64,000 bases of DNA. Source: Mesorhizobium sp. 131-2-1 (GTDB lineage Bacteria; Pseudomonadota; Alphaproteobacteria; Rhizobiales; Rhizobiaceae). The translations under genes were made by a program, and so were the position numbers. The notes beneath the pieces were generated by a model. That model did no database searches. It worked only from the letters and a program-made list of their open reading frames with translations, and was not told the DNA's origin. The stretch lies in NCBI RefSeq assembly GCF_016756535.1, contig NZ_AP023247.1:1674501-1738500 (forward strand). Reading direction: 5' to 3'. Below are positions 33,399 through 42,910 of the stretch, piece after piece; positions within the stretch are counted from its first letter, which is position 1; every line of letters begins with the position of its first letter.

Positions 33399-35092
33399 TT
33401 TCCTGGCGGCGCGCACCGATCCAAGGCGCGCGCCGCCTGCTTCGCGATGGTGGCATGAGCGCTGGATCCTCCCCAAGAACCTCATTGCTCGGCAAGCGGG
33501 CCGGCAGGCTTGCCATTGGCCTGCTGGCAGCGCTCGTTCTGCTCGGGGCACTCGGTCTGCCGGGCCGGGCCTTCGCGCATGCGGCGCTGATCAACGCCTA
33601 TCCCGCTGACGGCGCGGTGCTGGCGCAAAGCCCGGCAAAATTCGCGCTGACCTTCAGCGAGCCGGTATCGCCGCTGGTGCTCAACCTGGTGAGGCCGGAT
33701 GGCACGTCGGTTGCGCTGACCGCCTTCCGCCTCGACGGCCAGACGGTAGACATTGACAATCCCGAGGCGCTGAAACCCGGCACGCATGTGCTGAGCTGGC
33801 GGGTGATTTCGGAAGACGGCCATCCGGTCGGCGGCTCGGTGCTGTTTTCCATCGGCGCACCGAGCACGCCGCCGGTGGTCGCCGAGGTGGTGGACGGGAA
33901 CCTGCGCGCCGCCATCTGGATCGGCAAGATCCTGCTCTATGTCGGGCTGTTTCTCGGCGTCGGCGGTGCCTTCGCACTCGCCTGGCTGGCCAAGGGCGGG
34001 CGCTGCGGCCAGCGCTTCGTCGCCGCCGCAATCCTGTGCGGCCTGGCTGCCGCGCCGTTCTCGCTCGGTCTGCAGGGGCTGGATGCGCTCGGCGCGCCGC
34101 TTGCCCGGCTGGCGCAGCCGGTGATCTGGCAAACCGCGTTCGGCACCAGCTTCGGCTGGACCGTCCTGATCGCGCTGATTGCGCTCGGCCTCGGCGTGCT
34201 GTCGCTGGCCGGGCCGCCCGGCGGCCGCAAGCCGCTCGCCCTTGCCGGGCTGGCTGGTGTCGGCGCCGCGCTCGCCGCCAGCGGGCATGCCAGCGCCGCC
34301 GAGCCGCAATGGCTGACGCGGCCGATGGTGTTCCTGCACGGCGCGGGCATCGCCTTCTGGGCCGGTGCGCTGGTGCCGCTCGGGCTTTCGGTGAGGCGGC
34401 AGTCGGCGGATGCCGGGGCTTTCCTGCACCGGTTTTCGCGCGCGATCCTGCCGGTCGTCGTCGTGCTCGCCATGGCCGGCATCGTGCTTGCCGTCATCCA
34501 GGTACAGACGCCCGCCGCGCTGGTTGGCACCGCCTATGGCAGGCTCCTGCTGGTCAAGCTGGTGCTGCTCCTCTTTCTCTTCACGCTCGCGACCATCAAC
34601 CGCTGGACGCTGACGGCTCCGGCCGAAGCCGGCGCCACCGAGGTGCAGCGGCGCCTGGTCCGTTCGATCGGCGCTGAAGTGCTGATCGTGGTCGCCATTT
34701 TCGCGGTCGCCGCGGGCTGGCGCTTCACGCCGCCGCCGCGCGCGCTGGCGATCGCTGCCGCGCAGCCGGTGTCGATCCACATCCACACGCTGCAGGCCAT
34801 GGCCGATCTAAGCATCACGCCAGGCCATGCCGGGCCAGTCGCCGCCTCGATGGTGATCATGACCGGCGACTTCGGCCCGCTCGACGCCAAGCAAGTGACG
34901 CTGGTGCTGTCGAAGCCCGACTCCGGCATCGAACCAATCAAGCGTCCGGCGACAAAGCCCGGCGATGGAACCTGGCGCATAGACAATCTGGTCATCCCGG
35001 TTCCGGGCCGCTGGACGGCACGGCTCGACATCCTCGTCTCGGACTTCGAGATGGTGAAGATAGAGGCACCGATCGACATCCGCGCCGAGTGA
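33395..35092 (+). CDS. CopC-CopD fusion, copper binding and membrane transport
   Basis: A 565-residue protein. After a signal segment (about 35-61) comes a CopC domain (about 62-165) starting at His62 (FAHAALINAYP), with the second His in SEDGHPVGGS. This is followed by about eight membrane helices of CopD (about 175-470) and a C-terminal periplasmic extension (about 480-565). CopC and CopD are separate proteins in pseudomonads; the fusion puts the Cu(II) binder directly on the membrane protein. The start overlaps the YcnI stop, so it is translationally coupled. Confidence 0.88.
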   Translation: MISWRRAPIQGARRLLRDGGMSAGSSPRTSLLGKRAGRLAIGLLAALVLLGALGLPGRAFAHAALINAYPADGAVLAQSPAKFALTFSEPVSPLVLNLVRPDGTSVALTAFRLDGQTVDIDNPEALKPGTHVLSWRVISEDGHPVGGSVLFSIGAPSTPPVVAEVVDGNLRAAIWIGKILLYVGLFLGVGGAFALAWLAKGGRCGQRFVAAAILCGLAAAPFSLGLQGLDALGAPLARLAQPVIWQTAFGTSFGWTVLIALIALGLGVLSLAGPPGGRKPLALAGLAGVGAALAASGHASAAEPQWLTRPMVFLHGAGIAFWAGALVPLGLSVRRQSADAGAFLHRFSRAILPVVVVLAMAGIVLAVIQVQTPAALVGTAYGRLLLVKLVLLLFLFTLATINRWTLTAPAEAGATEVQRRLVRSIGAEVLIVVAIFAVAAGWRFTPPPRALAIAAAQPVSIHIHTLQAMADLSITPGHAGPVAASMVIMTGDFGPLDAKQVTLVLSKPDSGIEPIKRPATKPGDGTWRIDNLVIPVPGRWTARLDILVSDFEMVKIEAPIDIRAE

Positions 35093-35128
35093 TACTCAGC
35101 CGGCCTGCGAACGGCAATTTTCTGCGTT

Positions 35129-35566
35129 TCAGCCGAGTTCCTGCGCGAGTCCGATGAGATGCCCTTCAGGCCCGCGGATGTAGCAGAGCCGATACACGTC
35201 TTGGTAACGGACGACTTCGCCGACAAGCTGCGCGCCGCGCTTGCGGAGCCTTTCAAGCGTCTCGTCGATGTCGTCCACGGTAAACATGACGCGGAGGTAG
35301 CCTAGCGCGTTCACCGGGGCGTTACGATGATCCGCGACGACAGGCGGCGTGAGGAAGCGGGAGAGTTCGAGCCGGCTATGACCGTCCGGCGTGCGCATCA
35401 TGGCAATCTCAACGCGCTGATCGCCCAGTCCGGTGACACGTCCGGACCATTCGCCTTCGATCGTCGCCCGCCCTTCGAGCTCGAGGCCGAGCTCGCGAAA
35501 GAAGGCAATCGTCTCTTCGAGGTCCTCGACGACGATTCCAACATTGTCCATCCGTTTGACTGCCAT
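35129..35566 (-). CDS. VOC/glyoxalase-fold protein
   Basis: A 145-residue protein with two beta-alpha-beta-beta-beta modules (MDNVGIVVEDLEETIAFF near the N-terminus and LRVMFTVDDIDETLERL near residue 92). Possible metal ligands are Glu in VEIAMMR and Glu/His in RGPEGHLIGLAQELG. VOC proteins include glyoxalases, dioxygenases and resistance enzymes. No substrate can be assigned. It stands alone between two other transcription units. Confidence 0.8.
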   Translation of the reverse strand: MAVKRMDNVGIVVEDLEETIAFFRELGLELEGRATIEGEWSGRVTGLGDQRVEIAMMRTPDGHSRLELSRFLTPPVVADHRNAPVNALGYLRVMFTVDDIDETLERLRKRGAQLVGEVVRYQDVYRLCYIRGPEGHLIGLAQELG

Positions 35567-35755
35567 ATGTCCAACCTAACGCCGTATGTTCAATCGGCAA
35601 GGCGTCACCTGGCCTCCCAACGGACCCTTCTCGACTCGGCCCTGTCCTGAATCTGACCGACACAATTCGGCGAGGCGGTTGACGCGGCGCGAAAGGCCCG
35701 TCAATCATCCCGGCAAAACGCGACCTCAACAAAATTCGGAAGCAGGGAAGAAACG

Positions 35756-37183
35756 ATGGAAAAAGCCGAAATCGGCCTGATCGGCCTTGGCACGATGGGC
35801 TCCAACCTGGCGCTCAACATTGCCGAGCATGGGCACCGCATCGCCGTCTTCAACCGCACGGCCGCGCGCACCGACGCTTTCGTCGAGAGCGCCGGGCCGC
35901 TGAAGGACATGGTCGTGCCCTGCTACAGCCTCGAGGAGCTCGCGGCGGCGATCCGGCCGCCCAGGCCGATCATCATCATGGTGCTGGCCGGCAAGCCGGT
36001 GGACGAGCAGATCGCGGCGCTTCGCGGCGTTCTCGCCAACAACGACATCGTCATCGATGCCGGCAACGCCAATTTCCGCGACACGATGCGGCGCTTCTCC
36101 GAGCTGTCAGGCTCCGGCCTGACCTTCATCGGCATGGGCGTGTCCGGCGGCGAGGAAGGTGCGCGTCACGGGCCCTCGATCATGGTCGGCGGCACCGAGG
36201 AGTCCTGGAAGCGCGTCGAGAAGGTGCTCACCGCCATCTCCGCCAAGTTCAAGGACGAGCCGTGCGCGGCCTGGCTCGGCACCGACGGCGCCGGCCATTT
36301 CGTCAAGACCATCCACAACGGCATCGAATATGCCGACATGCAGATGATCGCCGAGATCTACGGCATTCTGCGTGACGGCCTCGGCATGGGGCCGAAGGAG
36401 ATCGGCGCCGTCTTCGCGGACTGGAACAAGGGCCGGCTCAATTCCTACCTGATCGAGATCACGGCCAAGGTGTTGGCCGCCGACGATCCGAAGACCGGCA
36501 AGCCGGTGGTCGACATCATCCTCGACCGGGCCGGGCAGAAGGGCACCGGCAAATGGTCCGTCATCGAGGCGCAGCAGCTCGGCATCCCGGCGACCGCGAT
36601 CGAGGCGGCGGTCGCGGCGCGCGTGCTGTCGTCGATCAAGGACGAGCGGCAGGCGGCGGAAGCGGCCTATGGCAATATCGGCGTGGCCAAGATTGCCGGC
36701 GACAGAGCTGCCTTGCTCAAGGACCTGGAGCTGGCGCTGTTCGCCGGCAAGATCGCGGCCTACGCGCAGGGCTTCGCGGTGATGAGCGGCGCCTCGAAGG
36801 AGTTCAACTGGAACCTGCCGATGCCGACCGTCGCCAAGATCTGGCGAGCCGGTTGCATCATCCGCTCGCAGATGCTGGACACGATGGCGGAGGCCTTTGG
36901 GTCAGGCAACGCCTCGACCAACCTGCTGATGGCGCCGGCCTTCATCGCCATGATGCAGGAGGCGCATCCGTCGTTGCGCAGGATCGTGGCGCGGGCCTCC
37001 GAGGCCGGGTCGCCGGTACCTGCGCTGTCGTCGGCGCTCGCCTATTTCGACAGCTACCGTCAGGGCCGCGGCACTTCAAACCTGATCCAGGCGCAGCGCG
37101 ACTTCTTCGGCGCGCACGGCTTCGAGCGCATCGGCGAGCAGGGTGCGTTCCATGGACCCTGGGGCAGCGGCGCGGGGCATTAG
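35756..37183 (+). CDS. gnd: 6-phosphogluconate dehydrogenase, decarboxylating
   Basis: A 475-residue enzyme that converts 6-phosphogluconate to ribulose 5-phosphate, CO2 and NADPH in the oxidative pentose phosphate pathway. The N-terminal motif is GLIGLGTMGSNLALNIAEHG. The catalytic Lys and Glu are in GHFVKTIHNGIEYADMQMI and MGVSGGEEGARHGPSIM is the second signature. The length fits the long-form family. Its stop overlaps the stop of the convergent LacI gene by four bases. Confidence 0.95.
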   Translation: MEKAEIGLIGLGTMGSNLALNIAEHGHRIAVFNRTAARTDAFVESAGPLKDMVVPCYSLEELAAAIRPPRPIIIMVLAGKPVDEQIAALRGVLANNDIVIDAGNANFRDTMRRFSELSGSGLTFIGMGVSGGEEGARHGPSIMVGGTEESWKRVEKVLTAISAKFKDEPCAAWLGTDGAGHFVKTIHNGIEYADMQMIAEIYGILRDGLGMGPKEIGAVFADWNKGRLNSYLIEITAKVLAADDPKTGKPVVDIILDRAGQKGTGKWSVIEAQQLGIPATAIEAAVAARVLSSIKDERQAAEAAYGNIGVAKIAGDRAALLKDLELALFAGKIAAYAQGFAVMSGASKEFNWNLPMPTVAKIWRAGCIIRSQMLDTMAEAFGSGNASTNLLMAPAFIAMMQEAHPSLRRIVARASEAGSPVPALSSALAYFDSYRQGRGTSNLIQAQRDFFGAHGFERIGEQGAFHGPWGSGAGH

Positions 37184-38217
37184 GCGCGATAGGGCAGGAC
37201 TTCGCTCGGCTTACTCAGCGATTGCAATGAGCCTGGATCGGCGCCGCCGATCCAGCCGAGCACGGCGCGCGCCAGCTCGGAGCCGGCAAGCCGGAAGTTC
37301 TCGTTGACCACCAGCAGTTCCCGGCGGAACAAATGCAGCAGCTCGGACGACTGCTTCGACACCACGTCGACGTCGCGACCAAGCTTCAGACCGGCATCCT
37401 CGATGCCGGCGACGACGGCGAGCGTCGCCGCGGCGGCGCAGCTGATGAAACCATCCGGCCGGTCCCGGCGCCGCATCAGCTGCGCGGTCCGCATCCTGAT
37501 CTGCTCGATAGACTGGTCGATGGAAACGGTGTTGAACGGCACCTCGCTGGCGCCGACTTCGCTCAACGCATCGGCAAAGCCGTTCAGCGTATGGCCATAG
37601 TAGGTGAGTCCGACCGGTGGTGTCACAAGGGCGAGTCGGCTTCGGCCCATGCCAGCGAGGTAGCGCACCGCCTCGCCCGCGAAGGCGTAATTGTCGAAGT
37701 CGTGGAAGGGATGCACCAGCCCCATGTCGGTGCGGCCATGCGTGGCAAAGGGGATACCGCGCTCCAGCATGTAGCGGGCGCGCGGATCGTTGGGTTGCGT
37801 GCGTGAGATGATGACGCCGTCGGCGGAGCCCGTCTCGACCAGATAGCGTATCGGATCCAGCGGATCCTGCGAGCGTGAATATGGCGTGACGATCAGGTGA
37901 TAGGGCGTGTCGGCGATCACCTCCGAGACACCGTAGATGATGTCCGAGACAAAGCTCATGATCTCGCGCTCGGTGTTGAGCACGAGGCTGATGACATTGG
38001 TTTTGCCGGTCCTGAGGCGCACGCCGGCGCGATTGGGCCGGTAGCCGATCTGCCTGGCGACAAGCTGCACGCGCCGCCTGGTCTCGGCGCCGATCTCGGG
38101 GGCATCCTTCAAGGCGCGCGACACGGTGGTGACGCCCAGCCCGGTCATGAAGGCAAGCGTCTTTAGCGTCGGCCGGCCCGGCGCCTCGCCATCCCTGTCT
38201 GTCTGGTCCCTGTCCAT
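37180..38217 (-). CDS. LacI-family transcriptional regulator
   Basis: A 345-residue repressor-type protein. The N-terminal HTH is TLKTLAFMTGLGVTTVSRAL with hinge GYRPNRAGVRLRTGKT, followed by a periplasmic-binding-protein-like effector domain. The start at 38217 leaves a short charged N-terminal tail before the HTH; the longer frame is unlikely. It is divergent from a CUT1 sugar importer operon. Two AACGTT-centred operator-like dyads lie between them (38311-38330 and 38584-38603). Confidence 0.9.
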   Translation of the reverse strand: MDRDQTDRDGEAPGRPTLKTLAFMTGLGVTTVSRALKDAPEIGAETRRRVQLVARQIGYRPNRAGVRLRTGKTNVISLVLNTEREIMSFVSDIIYGVSEVIADTPYHLIVTPYSRSQDPLDPIRYLVETGSADGVIISRTQPNDPRARYMLERGIPFATHGRTDMGLVHPFHDFDNYAFAGEAVRYLAGMGRSRLALVTPPVGLTYYGHTLNGFADALSEVGASEVPFNTVSIDQSIEQIRMRTAQLMRRRDRPDGFISCAAAATLAVVAGIEDAGLKLGRDVDVVSKQSSELLHLFRRELLVVNENFRLAGSELARAVLGWIGGADPGSLQSLSKPSEVLPYRA

Positions 38218-38310
38218 ATCGTCCCGCCCGTCAGGCGCATAGCAGTCGCCGGGCGAGCCGGCAATCGCCGCATTCGTCAGGCGAGGCAGCTTCCCGCCTA
38301 GCAACCCCAT

Positions 38311-38330
38311 ATACTGAAACGTTACAGATT
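38311..38330. promoter_or_regulatory. Candidate LacI-type operator, site 1
   Basis: ATACTGAAACGTTACAGATT contains CTGAAACGTTACAG, the exact reverse complement of the core at 38584-38603. The central AACGTT fits LacI-family half-sites. It lies about 95 bp upstream of the LacI start, suited to autoregulation. The 401-bp gap 38218-38618 holds both sites and otherwise only promoter-type sequence. Confidence 0.65.
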
Positions 38331-38583
38331 GTCACGACCGTTGTCCGGTGCGGTCGCTGGTCAAGGCGTTCCAGGCGGGTGTCCCGGCAGGGAAAGTCGT
38401 TGGAAATCAGCGAGGAAGCTGTTTAGTGCAAGTTTTTTGCCAGCTTTCCTCATTTTGCAGCGCGACTTTGCGTGTTGCGCTGCACAATGCATGTCCGGTG
38501 GAATTATTTTGTTCGCGGCTCGAAAAATATCGAGGTGGCGTTTTCGTCAGGGGTTGCGCATGCCGCGCAATTGCCGTATCGAA

Positions 38584-38603
38584 AATCTGTAACGTTTCAG
38601 ATT
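38584..38603. promoter_or_regulatory. Candidate LacI-type operator, site 2
   Basis: AATCTGTAACGTTTCAGATT is a near-perfect 20-bp palindrome with only the two bases flanking AACGTT unpaired. It ends just before the ribosome-binding site (GGGAGG) of the sugar-binding protein, where a bound repressor would block transcription. Centre-to-centre distance to site 1 is 273 bp, enough for a loop. Confidence 0.7.
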
Positions 38604-38618
38604 CTGGGAGGAACCGAA

Positions 38619-39857
38619 ATGCGATATAAACTCTTGACTGCTGCGCTGGCGGCGACGGCCGCGCTGCAGTTCGCCGGTCCGGCGGCCGCGACCGATCTGG
38701 AAGTCACCCATTGGTGGACGTCCGGCGGCGAGGCGGCTGCTGTGGCGGAACTCGCCAAGGCCTTCGATGCGACCGGCAACCACTGGGTCGACGGCGCCAT
38801 TGCCGGTTCCGGCGGCACGGCGCGGCCGATCATGATCAGCCGCATCACCGGCGGCGACCCGATGGGCGCCACCCAGTTCAACCACGGCCGCCAGGCTGAG
38901 GAACTGGTGCAGGCAGGCCTGATGCGCGACCTCACCGATATCGCCACCAAGGGCAAATGGACGGAGGTCGTGCGGCCGAAGAGCCTGCTCGACAGCTGCA
39001 CCATCGACGGCAAGATCTATTGCGTGCCGGTCAACATCCATTCCTGGCAATGGCTGTGGCTGTCGAACGCGGCCTTCGAAAAGGCCGGCGTGCCGGTGCC
39101 GAAGGACTGGAATGAATATGTGGCGGCAGCTCCCGCGCTGGAGAAGGCCGGCATCATCCCGCTCGCCGTCGGCGGGCAGCCCTGGCAGTCCTCCGGCGCC
39201 TTCGACGTGCTGTTGGCGGCGGTCGGCGGCACCGACACCTTCCTCAAGGTCTACAAGGACAAGGACGCGAAATTCGCGGCCGGGCCCGAAGTCGCCAAAG
39301 TGTTCAAGGCCGCGGACGATGCCCGCAAGATGGCGAAGAACACCAATGTGCAGGACTGGAACCAGGCGACCAATCTCGTCATCACCGGCAAGGCCGGCGG
39401 CCAGATCATGGGCGACTGGGCACAGGGCGAATTCCAGGTCGCCGGCCAGACCGCCGGCAAGGACTATACCTGCCTTCCGGGCCTCGGGCTGAACGAAGTG
39501 ATCGCCACCGGCGGCGATGCATTCTACTTCCCGCTGCTGAAGGACGCCGACAAGTCCAAGGCGCAGGAGGTGCTGGCCGAAACGCTGCTCGATCCCAAGA
39601 CGCAGGTTGCCTTCAACCTGAAGAAGGGTTCGCTGCCGGTGCGCGGCGACGTCGACCTGCAGGCGGCGAATGACTGCATGAAGAAGGGCCTCGACATCCT
39701 GGCCAAGGGCAGCGTCATTCCGTGGACCGACCAGTTGCTGTCGCAGGACAGCCAGAAGCAGAAGGAGGATCTGTTCTCCGAATTCTTCGCCAAGCCGGAG
39801 CTCACCGTGGAAGACGCGCAGAAGCGCTTCGCCGACATCATCGCATCGGCGGACTGA
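38619..39857 (+). CDS. CUT1 sugar ABC transporter substrate-binding protein
   Basis: A 412-residue periplasmic binding protein. The signal peptide ends near GPAAATD. The mature start LEVTHWWTSGGEAAAVAEL resembles the glucose/mannose-type binders of the CUT1 family, and WVDGAIAGSGGTARPI and SWQWLWLSNAAFEKAG follow. GGGAGG precedes the ATG. It is the first gene of the operon downstream of LacI site 2. The ligand is probably a hexose or glucoside, but this is by resemblance only. Confidence 0.9.
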   Translation: MRYKLLTAALAATAALQFAGPAAATDLEVTHWWTSGGEAAAVAELAKAFDATGNHWVDGAIAGSGGTARPIMISRITGGDPMGATQFNHGRQAEELVQAGLMRDLTDIATKGKWTEVVRPKSLLDSCTIDGKIYCVPVNIHSWQWLWLSNAAFEKAGVPVPKDWNEYVAAAPALEKAGIIPLAVGGQPWQSSGAFDVLLAAVGGTDTFLKVYKDKDAKFAAGPEVAKVFKAADDARKMAKNTNVQDWNQATNLVITGKAGGQIMGDWAQGEFQVAGQTAGKDYTCLPGLGLNEVIATGGDAFYFPLLKDADKSKAQEVLAETLLDPKTQVAFNLKKGSLPVRGDVDLQAANDCMKKGLDILAKGSVIPWTDQLLSQDSQKQKEDLFSEFFAKPELTVEDAQKRFADIIASAD

Positions 39858-39942
39858 TTACCGGCGCCCCCGCCAGCTCCCGGCCCCAGCCTATCCGGGG
39901 TCGGGAGCGCGATGTCCTCATTGCCCCAGCCCGGTTGTCGAG

Positions 39943-40836
39943 ATGAGCAAGAGCCAACGCCCCAACCAGCTTTTCCGCAACCTCAATGCGAAGGTCGCCT
40001 CGATCCCGATGATCCTCACCGCGCTGGTGGTTTTCGTCGGCGGCACCGCATGGACGGTGCTCTATTCCTTCACCAACTCGAAACTGCTGCCGCGATTGAA
40101 TTTCGTCGGGCTCGACCAGTATTACCGGCTGTGGGCGACGCCGCGCTGGCTGATCTCGATCGAGAACCTCTTGATCTATGGTGTCATATCGCTGGTGTTC
40201 TCGCTGGTGATCGGCTTCATCCTCGCCGCGTTGCTCGACCAGAAGATCCGCTTCGAGGACACATTCCGAACCATCTTCCTTTATCCCTTCGCGCTCTCCT
40301 TCATCGTCACCGGTCTTGTCTGGCAATGGCTGCTCAATCCGGACTTCGGCATCCAGGGCGTGGTGCGGAGCCTCGGCTGGACAAGCTTCAGCTTCGATCC
40401 GCTCTACAATTCCAGCATCGTCATCTACGGCATATCGATCGCGGCACTCTGGCAAGGCACCGGGCTGATCATGTGCCTGATGCTCGCCGGCCTGCGCGGC
40501 ATTGACGAGGATATCTGGAAGGCCGCGCGGGTCGACGGGATCCCGATGTGGAAGACCTATCTGTTCATCGTCATCCCGATGATGCGGCCGGTCTTCATCA
40601 CCACGCTGGTCATCATCGCCGCGGGCATCGTCAAGGTCTACGACCTGGTCGTGGCCCAGACCAGCGGCGGGCCGGGCATCGCCTCCGAAGTGCCGGCGAA
40701 ATATGTCTACGACTACATGTTCTTCGCCCAGAACCTCGGCCAGGGCTTTGCCGCCTCGACCATGATGCTGCTGTCGGTGATCATCGTCATCGTGCCGTGG
40801 GCCTACCTCGAATTCGGAGGCAAGAAGCGTGTCTGA
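39943..40836 (+). CDS. CUT1 sugar ABC transporter permease (MalF/UgpA type)
   Basis: A 297-residue permease with six membrane segments. The ATPase-contact loop is EDIWKAARVDGIPMWKTYL (EAA motif) near residues 188-206. Its end overlaps the next permease by eight bases. It lies 85 bp after the binding-protein gene, a usual gap that may limit expression relative to the binder. Confidence 0.92.
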   Translation: MSKSQRPNQLFRNLNAKVASIPMILTALVVFVGGTAWTVLYSFTNSKLLPRLNFVGLDQYYRLWATPRWLISIENLLIYGVISLVFSLVIGFILAALLDQKIRFEDTFRTIFLYPFALSFIVTGLVWQWLLNPDFGIQGVVRSLGWTSFSFDPLYNSSIVIYGISIAALWQGTGLIMCLMLAGLRGIDEDIWKAARVDGIPMWKTYLFIVIPMMRPVFITTLVIIAAGIVKVYDLVVAQTSGGPGIASEVPAKYVYDYMFFAQNLGQGFAASTMMLLSVIIVIVPWAYLEFGGKKRV

Positions 40837-41764
40837 GCTTGCCGTCCCCCTGCCCAGCACCGCCGATCCTCTCAGTCGCGAAGCCACGGGGCCGAGCGGG
40901 CCGAAGCCGCGGCATGTGTTCTCGCGCCGCAACATCTTCCTCTATGGCACGCTGATCGTGATGGCGGTCTACTACCTGCTGCCGCTCTATGTGATGGTCG
41001 TCACCTCGCTCAAGGGCATGCCGGAGATCCGCCTCGGCAACATCTTCTCGCCGCCGCTGGAGATCACCTTCGAGCCTTGGGTCAAGGCGTGGTCGCAGGC
41101 CTGCACCGGCCTCAATTGCGACGGGCTCTCGCGCGGTTTCTGGAACTCGGTGCGCATCACCGTCCCCTCGGTGATCCTGTCGATCGCGATCGCCTCGGTG
41201 AACGGCTACGCGCTCGCCAACTGGCGCTTCAAGGGCGCCGACACCTTCTTCGTCATCCTGATCGTCGGCGCCTTCATCCCCTATCAGGTGATGATCTACC
41301 CGATCGTCATCATCCTGCGCGAGATCGGCCTCTACGGCAGCCTGAGCGGCCTGGTCATCGTGCATTCGATCTTCGGCATGCCGATCCTGACGCTTCTGTT
41401 CCGCAACTATTTCTCGTCGATGCCGGAAGAGCTGTTCAGGGCGGCGCGCGTCGACGGCGCCGGTTTCTGGGGCATCTATCTGCGCATCATGCTGCCGATG
41501 TCGCTGCCGATCTTCGTTGTCGCCGTCATCCTGCAGGTCACCGGCATCTGGAACGACTTCCTGTTCGGCGTCGTCTACACGCGGCCGGACACCTATCCGA
41601 TGACGGTGCAGCTCAACAACATCGTCAATTCGGTGCAGGGCGTGAAGGAGTACAACGTCAACATGGCCGCCACCATCCTGACCGGCCTCGTGCCGCTGAT
41701 CGTCTACTTCATTTCCGGCAAGCTTTTCGTGCGCGGCATCGCCGCCGGCGCGGTGAAAGGATGA
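40829..41764 (+). CDS. CUT1 sugar ABC transporter permease (MalG/UgpE type)
   Basis: A 311-residue permease with the EAA loop PEELFRAARVDGAGFWGIYL near residues 200-220 and C-terminal KLFVRGIAAGAVKG, the usual MalG-type end. It pairs with the upstream permease. Its stop overlaps the ATPase start (ATGA), so the subunits are coupled in translation. Confidence 0.92.
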   Translation: MSELAVPLPSTADPLSREATGPSGPKPRHVFSRRNIFLYGTLIVMAVYYLLPLYVMVVTSLKGMPEIRLGNIFSPPLEITFEPWVKAWSQACTGLNCDGLSRGFWNSVRITVPSVILSIAIASVNGYALANWRFKGADTFFVILIVGAFIPYQVMIYPIVIILREIGLYGSLSGLVIVHSIFGMPILTLLFRNYFSSMPEELFRAARVDGAGFWGIYLRIMLPMSLPIFVVAVILQVTGIWNDFLFGVVYTRPDTYPMTVQLNNIVNSVQGVKEYNVNMAATILTGLVPLIVYFISGKLFVRGIAAGAVKG

Positions 41765-42870
41765 TGATGACGGATATCGCCAATCCCAGCGTGTCGATCC
41801 AGGACCTGTCGCTGAATTTCGGCGCGGTGTCGGTGCTGCAGACGCTCAACCTCGACGTCGCCGAGGGCGAGTTCATCGTGCTGCTCGGGCCGTCCGGCTG
41901 CGGCAAGTCGACTTTGCTCAACTGCATCGCCGGCCTGCTCGACATTTCGGAGGGCCGCATCTTCATCAAGGGCAAGAACGTCACCTGGGAAGAGCCCAAG
42001 GACCGCGGCATCGGCATGGTGTTCCAGTCCTACGCGCTCTATCCGCAGATGACGGTGGAGAAGAATCTGTCCTTCGGCCTGCGCGTCGCCGGCGTGCCCA
42101 AGGACGAGATCGCCCGCCGCATCGCGCGCGCCGCCGAGATCCTGCAGATCGAGCCATTGCTGCAGCGCAAGCCGTCGGCGCTCTCCGGCGGCCAGCGCCA
42201 GCGCGTGGCGATCGGGCGGGCACTGGTGCGCGATGTCGACGTGTTCCTGTTCGACGAGCCGCTTTCCAATCTCGACGCCAAGCTGCGCTCGGAACTGCGC
42301 GTCGAGATCAAGCTCCTGCACCGCAAGCTCGAGAACACGATGATCTACGTCACCCACGACCAGATCGAGGCGATGACGCTCGCCGACCGCATCGCCGTCA
42401 TGAGGGGCGGGGTCATCCAGCAGCTCGATGCGCCGCAGACGATCTACAACCGGCCAGTCAACCGCTTCGTCGCCGGCTTCCTTGGTTCGCCGGCGATGAA
42501 TTTCCTCAAGGGAGAGTTGGAAGTCGGCGCCGGCCCCGTGTTCAAAGCCGACGGCGTGTCGGTGCCGGTCGGCCGCTATCAATTCGAGGGCGATGGTGGC
42601 CGTGCCGCCAAGCCTTGCATCTTCGGCATCCGGCCTGAGCATATCGCCTTCGGTGACGCTGCCGTGGGAATGCCGTTCACCGCCGAGTCGACCGTCGAGA
42701 TCGTCGATCCGATGGGCTCAGACACGCTGGTGTGGACCAAGCTCGGCGGCCAGATCATCTCCTTCCGCGTCGAAGCGGATAAGACGCTGCGCAACGGCGA
42801 AGCGATTCGCATCGGCTTCGATCCGGCACGCGCTTCGCTGTTCGACGCCCAAACAGACAACCGCCTTTAA
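41761..42870 (+). CDS. CUT1 sugar ABC transporter ATP-binding protein (UgpC/MalK type)
   Basis: A 369-residue ATPase with Walker A GPSGCGKSTLLN, signature LSGGQRQRVAIGRAL, Walker B VFLFDEPLSNLD and switch His in YVTHDQIEAMTL. A C-terminal TOBE-like regulatory domain carries FGIRPEHI. Three consecutive ATG codons start the frame; the first overlaps the permease stop. The set of binder, two permeases and ATPase is complete. Confidence 0.93.
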   Translation: MMMTDIANPSVSIQDLSLNFGAVSVLQTLNLDVAEGEFIVLLGPSGCGKSTLLNCIAGLLDISEGRIFIKGKNVTWEEPKDRGIGMVFQSYALYPQMTVEKNLSFGLRVAGVPKDEIARRIARAAEILQIEPLLQRKPSALSGGQRQRVAIGRALVRDVDVFLFDEPLSNLDAKLRSELRVEIKLLHRKLENTMIYVTHDQIEAMTLADRIAVMRGGVIQQLDAPQTIYNRPVNRFVAGFLGSPAMNFLKGELEVGAGPVFKADGVSVPVGRYQFEGDGGRAAKPCIFGIRPEHIAFGDAAVGMPFTAESTVEIVDPMGSDTLVWTKLGGQIISFRVEADKTLRNGEAIRIGFDPARASLFDAQTDNRL

Positions 42871-42910
42871 CCTCCCAAGCACCTACCCCCCAATAGAACG
42901 GACAGAGACG

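Noticed and set aside
37180..37183. Overlapping stop codons of gnd and the LacI gene as a regulatory feature
   Set aside because: Four-base convergent overlaps also occur elsewhere here (22092-22095) and need no special explanation.
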